Source: Pollenia angustigena
Taxonomy: Eukaryota; Arthropoda; Insecta; Diptera; Polleniidae
Direction of reading: 5' to 3'
Assembly: GCA_930367215.1 (NCBI GenBank)
Contig: OV884060.1
Coordinates: 94,822,151 to 94,886,150 of the forward strand
Length of the DNA: 64,000 nucleotides
The notes under the pieces were generated by a model. That model ran no database searches and was not told the DNA's origin. It saw only the letters and a program-made list of their open reading frames with translations. A program made the position numbers and the translations under genes. Of the stretch, positions 56,413-64,000 are shown piece by piece. Position 1 is the stretch's first letter, and the number at the start of each line of letters is the position of its first letter.

Positions 56413-58810
56413 TAGAGGGACATCACATGGTTAAATCAAGTTCTCTCTTCATAAGGTCCCAGAATATATATACTTTATGGGGTCTAAAATCAATATTTTG
56501 GAAATTACAAACGTTATGACAAACTTATATATACCCTTTTCCACCTGAGGTGAAGGGTATAAAAAGAGTAATTTTTGGGATTTCAGTATTTTGATTATAA
56601 CTCAGCCATTTTTTAACCGATTTGACAAATTTATATACCGACGTGTTTAAGAAGAAATTTGCCAATTAGTTGGGTTATAAAACTTGGACTCGGGGAGATC
56701 TATGGTTCCCGAAAGTTGGGTATTTAAAAAAAAAATTTAATTTTGGTCATAACTTTTTTGTATCTGAACCGATTTTCCCGAGTTTTTATAAAATATGTTC
56801 TACTAAAAATTTCCGGTATTTTGATATATAAGTCATAGCCATAGGACATATGTCAGCCCTTAAATTTAGCCCTTAATTTTTATAAAATTTTTAATTTTTT
56901 TTGTACGGGAGGTACCACGCCCACTTCTCCAATCCAGCCCACATTTTGTAGGATGGTGTGTATTGGCAACCTAAATGTGTGTACCTAATTTGGAAACTTT
57001 GGCTCTTGCCGTTCTCAAGATATACAGAAATTAAAAAAATACAACAACAACAAGGGATTTTTGGAAAAATTTTGAGGTAGTCGTGGTTTTTTGCTCATAT
57101 CTACGTCATTTTTGGACCGATCTGGCTGAATTTCAATAGCAAGAAATGGTGGACTGTATGTAACATAAATGTAAAACAACCTAGCCGCTATCATGTCTGG
57201 ATTATCCGGAAAACACATATCAAACGTAAGACGGACAGACGGTCAGACGGACATCGTTAAATCAAGTTCTCTCCTCATAAGGTCCCAGAATATATATACT
57301 TTATGGGGTCTAAAATCAATATTGTGGAAATTACAAACGTTATGACAAACTTATATATACCCTTTTACACCTGAGGTGAAGGGTATAAAAAGAGTAATTT
57401 TTGGGATTTCAGTATTTTGATTATAACTCAGCCACATATCAAACGTAAGACGGACAGACGGACAGACGGACAGACGGTCAGACGGACAGACGGACATCGT
57501 TAAATCAAGTTCTCCCCTCATAAGGTCCCAGAATATATATACTTTATGGGGTCTAAAATCAATATTGTGGAAATTACAAACGTTATGACAAACTTATATA
57601 TACCCTTTTCCACCTGAGGTGAAGGGTATAATTACAAAAACGGGTAAAATTTACTGTTCGAAAAATCTAACATTGGGACGATATGGGTTAACTGTTTTCA
57701 AGGAGTAGGGTTTATATGGGGCTTAGCGTTAATTATGGATCGATCTTCACACTATCATTTCTAGTCCTATAAAACTTTGTCGAGCCAAAATTTGTTGTGA
57801 TAGCATTTTTAATTATGGTTTTAGGCGTAATAAACTGTTTTCCGTAACAAGGGTTTATATGGGGCCCAGGGTAAACTATTGACCGATCTTCACGAAATAT
57901 AACAGTGTCATTGCTAGTCCTGATGAACCAATTTCTATTATGATAGTATTGTTAACTACGGTTTTAGACGTACTAAACTGTTTTCCGGGGCCTAGTGTAA
58001 ATTATTAACCGATCCTCACGAAATTTCGCAGTGGTATTTCTTGTCTTATAAAACTGTGATGTACCAAATTTTGTTTTGGTAGCATTATTTTTTACGGTTT
58101 TACGGAGCGATCTTTACGAAAATGTATAGTCTTATTTCTAGTCCTTAAAACTGTGATGTACCAAAATTTGTTATGATAACATTATTTTTTATGGTTTTAG
58201 GCGTACTAAACTGTTTTCCGGGAGTAGGGTTTATATGGAGCCTAGGGTAAATTGTGGACCGACCTTCACGAAATTTCACAGTATCATTTATAGTCCTATG
58301 AAACTGTGGCAAACCAAAATTTGTTATGATAGCATTTTTAATTATGGCTTAAGGGGTACTAAGCTGTTTTCCGGGAGTAGGGCTTATATGAGGCTTAGGG
58401 TAAATTATGGACGGATCGCGAAATTTTTCAGCGTGATTTCCAGTCGAATAAGACAAATTTTTGCAAAATCTTATATCATTCCGTGCATTTTTTCACCATT
58501 GATATTAATTTTTGTTACAAAATTATTAATTTTTTTTTAGGTGGTGGTTCCATATTTTGATTCATAGCTCTGATCCTACTAAACTGATTTTGCTGGATTT
58601 CAATCCCAAACTGCTTAGGATAACTACAAGTAATTTGGCACCAAGTGTTTTTATTTCTTTTGAGTTTTTCGAAAGTGTGCGTGTTTTCAACAGACAAAGA
58701 ATCACTCAAGGACCCAGCATATATATACTTTATGGGGTCTGAGATAAATAATAAAAAAGTTTCACATGGAATGACAAACTCAGTATACCCTCTTCACAAC
58801 TAACTGTTAA

Positions 58811-59332
58811 AAAAGTTCACGCAGGGATCGGGTTGAAGTTTTAAAACAACCATTGTATCTCACTGAAATTTAAATAAAATATACACCTGATATTTGTATA
58901 TATTCCCATACGTATCACTTAAATGCTATTTTGGAATTTATCCACTGCTTTAGATTTAAACATTTTGCTACGGTTTACAATTCATCGCGGTTCAAAATTT
59001 CTTGGAAGAAATTTGCTTCCCTGCGTGAGGTTTTTTTCCCAAAACGACGGGAGACAGATGTTTTCATTACTGAAACATTATTGGTCACTCGGTGGTACTA
59101 TGCTAAAAATTTTGTTATAGCCCTACTGCTCATACTAGAAAAAGTTTTTTTTTTCGTAAAGGAAATTTTATTGCGGAATATTGGTTTTTTTTCAATAACC
59201 CATTAGGGCATGAAGTTCCCCAAGTACTTTTTAACAAAATTCTTTTTGAACACGTAATTTAAAACAACTATTAAAATAATTTTTGGAAGTTTTATTTGAA
59301 TACAATTTTTTTTAAAGATTTTAGAAGGGATA
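58811..59332. other. Non-coding stretch between DINE-like end and piggyBac remnant
   Basis: No element ends recognised. Two overlapping plus-strand frames at 58923-59206 have no recognisable motif. Confidence 0.35.
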
Positions 59333-60010
59333 TTATGCAATATCGTCACATGAAATTTTTTTAAACATTCTTTTGGGTGAAGGCCTTGTTGTCATATCGG
59401 TTGACAGCACTGAAAATCGATGCCTGTAACCTCTTACAGAGTGCACACCGTACGTTTCTAGTAAAGAAGTGGCTATATATCTACGGAATTGCAAAAAATT
59501 TGAGCAATCTAGATCATTTGGATGGAGCTTTCTATTAGTAACCAACCATTAACAACGGAAGCATTCAACAGAAATGCAAAAATTGGCCACCACCACTTAC
59601 GTTGTCTTATACGTGACCGATTAACAGCAATTAACTGGTTCATTTTGTCTAGACCATCCATGCCTTGATTGTAATGTTGAAATATATGCATGGCACCTTC
59701 TCCTCTTGCATAACGCTTTCACGTTTTAATTTCATTGTTGTCAAAATTATTAATTATTGTCTTTCCATCGTACGACGAGTATATTGCCGTTATCAGAAAA
59801 ACGATAGTCCGAAGATTCTATTTGATCGCAGTGGGCATTTTTCGGCTCGACTATCGCATATTGTATCAAATGAGCATATTCCAGAAGCTGACAAATGCCG
59901 AAGAAACTTCACGGATATGGAATAATTATCAATTAAAACCTTTATGTATGAAAAATTAAAATTTTTAATTGAAAAAATTAAGGAAAATAATTCATTAATC
60001 ATTTCCATCC
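59333..60010 (-). pseudogene. piggyBac-family transposase, C-terminal remnant
   Basis: On the minus strand: VLIDNYSISVKFLRHLSASG and DSRAEKCPL (the catalytic-domain segment with the conserved Asp-Asn and KCP), then YNQGMDGLDKMNQLI and RQRKWWWPIFAFLLNASVVN (the conserved Gly-Val/Leu-Asp and W-W-W-P region), then a further frame with FRRYIATSLLETYG. At least two frame changes (near 59530 and about 59750) break it. It lies outside the piggyBac-type ends at 46261-57687 and is probably from a different, older copy. Confidence 0.75.
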
Positions 60011-60474
60011 AAAGGAGGTATTGCAAACATGTCGGTATTTGTTAGTTGTCGTCTATATATTCTAACTGCTCCAATATTTCAGCAACTGTAAGTCTGTATT
60101 AGAATAGCAATGAATATTAGTATAGAGCATAATGTCCCTTAAAAGGGCCATGAATAAAAAACGCCAATTGCTAATATTTTTAAAATCATTTATATTTTAA
60201 AACTTTAACAATTCAGTAACTTAATCTTATTAAATAAACAGGCATTAAACAAATATAAATAAAGCAACAAACTGTTAATTTTTTTTCATTCTTACATACC
60301 CTTCACGTGTGGTGCGAATTTATACAATATTACACACTTAATAGAATAAAATTGAATAAAAACAATTGTTGTTTTAACAAAGACACACAAGAGAATGAGA
60401 TGCTTAATGAAAGTTTAATTTTTAATTCTTCGTGTTTCTGTAAAGTGAAAAAGAGCGTCCCTTAAAATGCACTA
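60011..60474. other. AT-rich stretch, nothing recognised
   Basis: Two 'gtcccttaaaa' motifs (about 60132 and 60460) occur but do not form a clear element. Confidence 0.3.
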
Positions 60475-60475
60475 A

Positions 60476-61549
60476 TGGGATAAGCTAAAGCGTTTTTGAG
60501 TTACGCGACCATATGTTATGCAACCTCCTCCATTTTCGAAATAACGGTATATGGGCAGTTCCAGCGAAAAGTCTACTTTTTGTCACGTAACGCCAGAAGT
60601 AGTTTAAATTGTTTCTCAAAAAATTTTATATGTATAGTTTACTTTTTTATGTTTTGGTTTAAAGCGCAACTAGCCCTACATTATGCTTTAAACACATTCG
60701 AGACAGCAAGCTACCCAGCCAGCAAAATACTCCGACATTGTCTGAATCAGACATTTCCTGCAATTGTCTGACTTCATTCTTAGAGACTTCGTTCAGATTT
60801 CTGTCAGACATTGAATATACCTACTGTCTGGCCGATTTCTGGTCGATTTCGCATGGATATATCGAGGGGAAATTATGTTCAGATATGTCCAACAGAATTC
60901 CGACGGAATTCCTTCAGATTTGTCTAACGGGACTTATTATTTTTTTAAAATAATGACAATTGTCATTCAATTGAAAACAATTTTAATTTTATTTTATTTG
61001 TTCAGGATAAAAAGCATAAAAAGGTACGTACGTGTAACATTTTTAATTATGTATGCACTTTTACATATTTTGCAAAAAATTATTTCTTTCAGCTATCAGT
61101 TCGAAAGCAAAAAATTCTCGGCTAACACATCGGAACTTCCCATGCCTTTTTCATTAGGTTTCTGTAAGATATCTATCAGAAATGCCGACAAAAAACCAAA
61201 ATTTCCCACGACGTGTCTGTCAGAATTCGTGTCAACCACTCCATACGTTTTTGGGTCAGAAATCTGGCAGAATTCGTATACGATTCCGACTTTTTTGCCG
61301 ACGTTTCCCTCAGATATCTGAACGACGTCGGATTATTTTGCTGGCTGGGTACCGACTTCAATGTGTCAAAAATAGAATACATGTGTGTATATGGCAATGA
61401 TTATTTTACCGACGACACGGCTACATGGCTGCAGGTTGTTGTCTGTGCTTATTTTGTCGTTGTAGTCAAATTAAACTCATTTCTTTTTTTGTGCACTACA
61501 AAACAGAAAAAGTGTTGCTAATAAAAAAAAATTTTAAAAGCTTATCCCA
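60476..61549. repeat. Inverted-repeat-bounded segment TGGGATAAGCT
   Basis: TGGGATAAGCT at 60477 and AGCTTATCCCA ending at 61549 are inverted copies, enclosing the miniature element at 60714-61349. It may be an older element interrupted by it. No coding remnant recognised. Confidence 0.4.
60714..61349. mobile_element. Miniature element with CCCAGCCAGCAAAATA ends and TA flanks
   Basis: CCCAGCCAGCAAAATACTCC (60714) and GGATTATTTTGCTGGCTGGG (ending 61349) are inverted repeats with one mismatch; TA flanks both (60712-60713, 61350-61351). The interior is filled with TCAGA/TCTGA-type motifs (tgtctg, cagacat, ttcagattt), which are dense on both sides. Related ends occur at 2386 and 14775. Confidence 0.75.
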
Positions 61550-61774
61550 TCAACAATAAATTTCAAGTGTTTTTGTCAAGAATAAAAACTGGGAATTAAG
61601 CACGAATAACAAAATCTTTTGAAATTAAAATTTTGTATTCCCAAAAATTGAAATTACTTTTTGATAATAATAAAAAAAAATATTTTAAGAATGAGTGCTT
61701 TTAAATTTTTTTGTATAACAGAAAAGAAACGGCTTAAAACAAGAATATTAACTTGGCTCATCACCAAATTCATA

Positions 61775-62800
61775 TTTATACTAGCAAACCCGGCGAACTC
61801 CGTTTCGCCACCAGATGGTTTCGTTTTATGTAACATTTCGTTTGGTGATTAAAAGATGAAGAAAATTTTTTTTTTGTTTTGTATTTGAAAAGGAAAAATT
61901 TTATCTTATTTCACAACAGTAATGAATTCATTTCGATTACAAAAATGAAGTGTTATTTAGTTGAACTTCTCTAAGTAAATGGCGTCAAAATTGAATGCCA
62001 TGTCGGTTGGAATCATTGGGATCCGAGGTATCAAAACATTTTCTCCCTTGTACTTTCCTTTAAGTATTGTTGCTTCGATGACGTTATTCATCAGTTTTTT
62101 TATCGTAAGTCGGGTGCCATTACAAAGACGTGGTTGGTTTATATTTCGTAACATTATGATTACCGATCCAACTTTTAGTTTGAATTTATGAGGAGGTAAT
62201 CCGGGTAATCCCAGGGAGTTCGATTGGATAGTTGACGACATCGTTCTGAGAAGTAAAGGAATCAACCGATTTGTACGTCTCCAATTTGCTAGCGATTTTA
62301 CTTTGAATCTTAAAATTCAGTTCGTCGACATCAACGTAGCTAATATATGTAGTTTGCCAAAAATCACCTGCCAACAAATCATCGTACCTCCAAATCGGCT
62401 TTGATTGTTTCATAGTAGGCGTAAAAGTATGCGTGGTAAATTTTTCTTTCGATGGAAACTTAAAATGCATTGATACGAACATTTGAAAGAAAAATTAGTC
62501 AAATCGATGGAGCCGTTTTCTGATTTTAGGTAAATCGAAAAAAGTGGGCGGGGAACAATTTTCTTTCCGTATAAACCTAAGTTGGACCATGGCGATCACT
62601 TTAAAGAAATCGTCCAAATCGGTCAAGCCGTCCTCAAGTTATGTGCTTAATAGAAAAAGTGGGCGTAATAGTGGGCGGGGAACAATTTTATATGTTATAA
62701 ACCTCACGAAGCCCGAGACATATCCAACGAATGCAAAACCGTGGAAATCGGTTCGTGCGTTCTGGAGTTATAGCGTCAGGATGGAAAACCCGACTTATTT
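61775..62800. repeat. Helitron-associated repeat with CCCGGCGAACTCCGTTTCGC
   Basis: 'actagcaaacccggcgaact' at 61780 and the segments 'agtgggcggggaacaatttt' (about 62540 and 62670) are sequences I know from dispersed insect repeats. Between them lies a helicase fragment (61957-62320). The two 'gtgggcggggaac' copies form a short direct repeat. Precise boundaries are unclear. Confidence 0.4.
61957..62320 (-). pseudogene. Helitron Rep-helicase, C-terminal helicase remnant
   Basis: The minus strand encodes DELNFKIQSKIASKLETY (upstream frame), then after a frame change LPGLPPHKFKLKVGSVIIML, NINQPRLCNGTRL and ATILKGKYKGENVLIPRIP. This is the segment after the Walker motifs of PIF1-like helicases in Helitrons. 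It ends at TAA near 61957, just where the last conserved motif (F-x-x-T-x-x-K-x-Q-G) would be expected, so it is truncated. No Rep nuclease part is present. Confidence 0.7.
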
Positions 62801-62807
62801 TTATATA

Positions 62808-63714
62808 CAGTGGTTTGACTTAACAGCCACTCTTTTAGCTGCCAATTTGAGATACCTGCCAAAAACCACAAAATTTCACTCATTTTTCAATTTCATATGA
62901 AATGTACTTGTTTAAGTGCCAATTTCATACATGCCAATTTAAGTTAGCTGCCACAAATATTTGAAATTATTATCCCATATTCATTGATAATTTTTCATTT
63001 AACTGACACAAATTTTAACTTTAACTGCCTGAAAGAGACCTTATCATTCAAAATAGAGACTTTCTAGAACTGATACCAAATTATTCAGACTATATTAACT
63101 GTGACGCCGATGTTGATTGTTACGGAGAGTTATCGGATAAAGAAATTCTCTTGTCTATTAAAGAAACTACTACTGAGGATGAAGGCATTGAAGATTAAGG
63201 AGACAATGAAGAATATAACGTCTCATTAAAAATTCCATCGACTAAGAAGGCATTAGAAGCTTTGAATGTCCTCCAAAAATATTGTATGCACCACGATTGA
63301 TAAATTCCAGAAAATATTGAGCATCATATCCTAAAAGGGTCTATAAAACCTTTTAAGCAAACTTCAATTACTGAATATTTTTCTTAAATGTTATGTACTT
63401 TTTAATTACCTTTTGCTCATTTGCAAAGACTGAAATAATTTGTTCCTTTTAATTTATATTATTTTTCCTGAAGTATATTTATGTTGTTTTATTAATAACT
63501 AATAAATGAAAATAAAATTTTTATTTTTTTTAAGTTTTGGTTGTAAAAATACGGAATTGTTTGAATCGCACTTATGGGCCACTTCTGTGGCTGGTAAACG
63601 AATCAGATAACTGCCAATTTTTGGCAGTTAAAAAATTTAACTTAAGTGCCATTTTGATTTACCTGCCACAAAATGCGTGCAAAACACGGTGTGGCAGTTA
63701 TGTCAAAAGTACTG
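62808..63714 (+). mobile_element. pogo-type deletion derivative
   Basis: Ends CAGTGGTTTGACTTAAC and GTTATGTCAAAAGTACTG are imperfect inverted repeats, flanked by TA (62806-62807, 63715-63716). Subterminal regions contain AAGTGCC, GCTGCCA and TGCCAATTT motifs in repeats. It retains the 3' end of a transposase gene (63064-63300). At 907 bp it is a deletion derivative; the window's first 443 bp appear to be a relative. Confidence 0.75.
63064..63300 (+). pseudogene. pogo transposase C-terminal remnant
   Basis: A 78-codon frame with one TAA (63196-63198): an acidic segment (CYGELSDKEILLSIKETTTE), then after the stop STKKALEALNVLQKYCMHH, ending TGA at 63298-63300. An acidic linker followed by a short A-L-E-x-L helix is the usual C-terminus of pogo/Tigger transposases. 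The catalytic and DNA-binding parts are deleted. Confidence 0.6.
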
Positions 63715-63716
63715 TA

Positions 63717-64000
63717 ATAGATAATTTTTTAGTATTCTTGAAAGAAGTTCTATAGGAAAACGGTTTCGTGCCAACGCTCCTAGTTAAGGAGTTATAGGTC
63801 GTAAAAGTTACAAAATACTTTATCCATATCTACTTAGGTAAAAAATTAAACTTTAAAATATGGGAATCATTGGAAAATGCTTTAAAATGTGTTTAACATG
63901 GAGTTTAAAGCATATCGATTTACCAATTATGAGGTAATATTATATATTCATACTCCGTGGCTGAATTTTTTTTTACAAAATTGGCTTTATCTTTAAATTA
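63717..64000. other. AT-rich end of window
   Basis: No gene or repeat ends recognised. Confidence 0.3.

Larger units (their letters stand above)
55784..57635 (+). mobile_element. DINE/Helentron-like repeat cluster inside the piggyBac-type element
   Basis: The head 'agtaagagtgctatattcgg' at 55783 is followed by three copies of the 3' block, each with 'gtcccagaatatatatactt', 'aattacaaacgttatgacaa' and 'cacctgaggtgaagggtata' (ends at about 56562, 57391 and 57633). The block 'taatttttgggatttcagta' follows two of them. The cluster looks like one element whose 3' part has been amplified in tandem. It also contains a tRNA-like SINE, a G21 run and a CAGACGGA microsatellite (57446-57500). Confidence 0.65.
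46261..57687. mobile_element. piggyBac-type element (non-autonomous), heavily nested
   Basis: Ends CCCATTTCGTCCCA (46261-46274) and TGGGACGATATGGG (57674-57687) are inverted repeats with one mismatch over 14 bp. TTAA flanks both (46257-46260 and 57688-57691), the hallmark of piggyBac transposition. Subterminal 'ttcgattaatcgaacattgg' (46393) and related motifs at 55459 and 57651 support common ancestry of the two ends. Almost all of its 11.4 kb is later insertions; only about 1-2 kb looks original. No transposase lies inside. Confidence 0.85.
45600..58810 (+). mobile_element. DINE-1/Helentron-like element split by an 11.4-kb insertion
   Basis: Left part 45600-46256 has about four ~152-bp central units (anchors near 45637, 45791, 45944, 46097). 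Right part 57692-58440 has further units, then the 3' block with 'gattcatagctctgatcct' and 'atatatatactttatggggt' (to about 58810), as in the element at 12643-14606. The unit broken at 46257 resumes exactly at 57692: 'gcatac' + TTAA + 'ctgttttcaaggagtagg' matches intact units such as that at 13841. The 5' head block is missing. Confidence 0.8.

Noticed and set aside
60875..61321. 148-codon plus-strand frame
   Set aside because: Spans the interior of a miniature element made of TCAGA motifs; no domain.

Overview
The window looks like intergenic heterochromatin-like DNA of an AT-rich fly, probably a muscoid/calyptrate dipteran. The basis is family-level recognition: dispersed repeats with the head 'gagtgctatattcggctgtg' and the 'gaatatatatacttta' block typical of fly DINE-1/Helentron-type repeats, an I-clade and a second RNase-H-bearing non-LTR retrotransposon, a Ty3/Gypsy element primed by a Lys-tRNA-like site, and piggyBac, pogo, hAT and PIF/Harbinger elements. 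I found no bacterial genes, operons, CRISPR arrays, rRNA genes or convincing functional tRNA genes. Species assignment is inference.

Layout. 1-4,021: pogo-like and hAT-like non-autonomous elements plus a TA-flanked miniature element carrying a tRNA-derived SINE. 4,022-7,501: a 1,740-bp unit present twice in tandem, with one difference noticed, containing a PIF-type miniature element and a candidate minus-strand exon. 7,502-10,455: the least repeat-like stretch, with two candidate plus-strand exon segments interrupted by a TAA. 10,456-18,430: small elements, a DINE-like element with seven ~152-bp central repeats, and another ~155-bp tandem array. 18,440-20,232: the 5'-truncated 3' part of a non-LTR element (RT end and RNase H). 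20,233-23,150: long hairpin (foldback) elements.

23,150-41,790: a degenerate I-clade retrotransposon split twice. A 10.9-kb minus-strand Gypsy element (25,122-36,010, 4-bp target duplication ATTA) sits in its endonuclease domain, and a 2.3-kb hAT-like element (37,127-39,468, 8-bp target duplication) sits in its RT. The Gypsy gag is open and pol is open except for one in-frame TAG. Its left LTR alone carries a later 765-bp hAT miniature element.

45,600-58,810: the most structured part. A DINE-like repeat is split at a TTAA by an 11.4-kb piggyBac-type element; inside that is a pogo-type element; inside that a hAT element; inside that a second hAT; inside that a further miniature element. Each of the outer four layers has matching termini, and flanking target duplications can be read directly. 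58,811-64,000: piggyBac transposase and Helitron helicase remnants and a pogo-derived element with a transposase C-terminus.

No cellular pathway can be assigned. The genes here are mobile-element genes, nearly all broken. The Gypsy element is the youngest large copy. The main value of the window is a readable relative chronology of insertions, plus several small structural oddities. I did not see a convincing new biological system beyond these.
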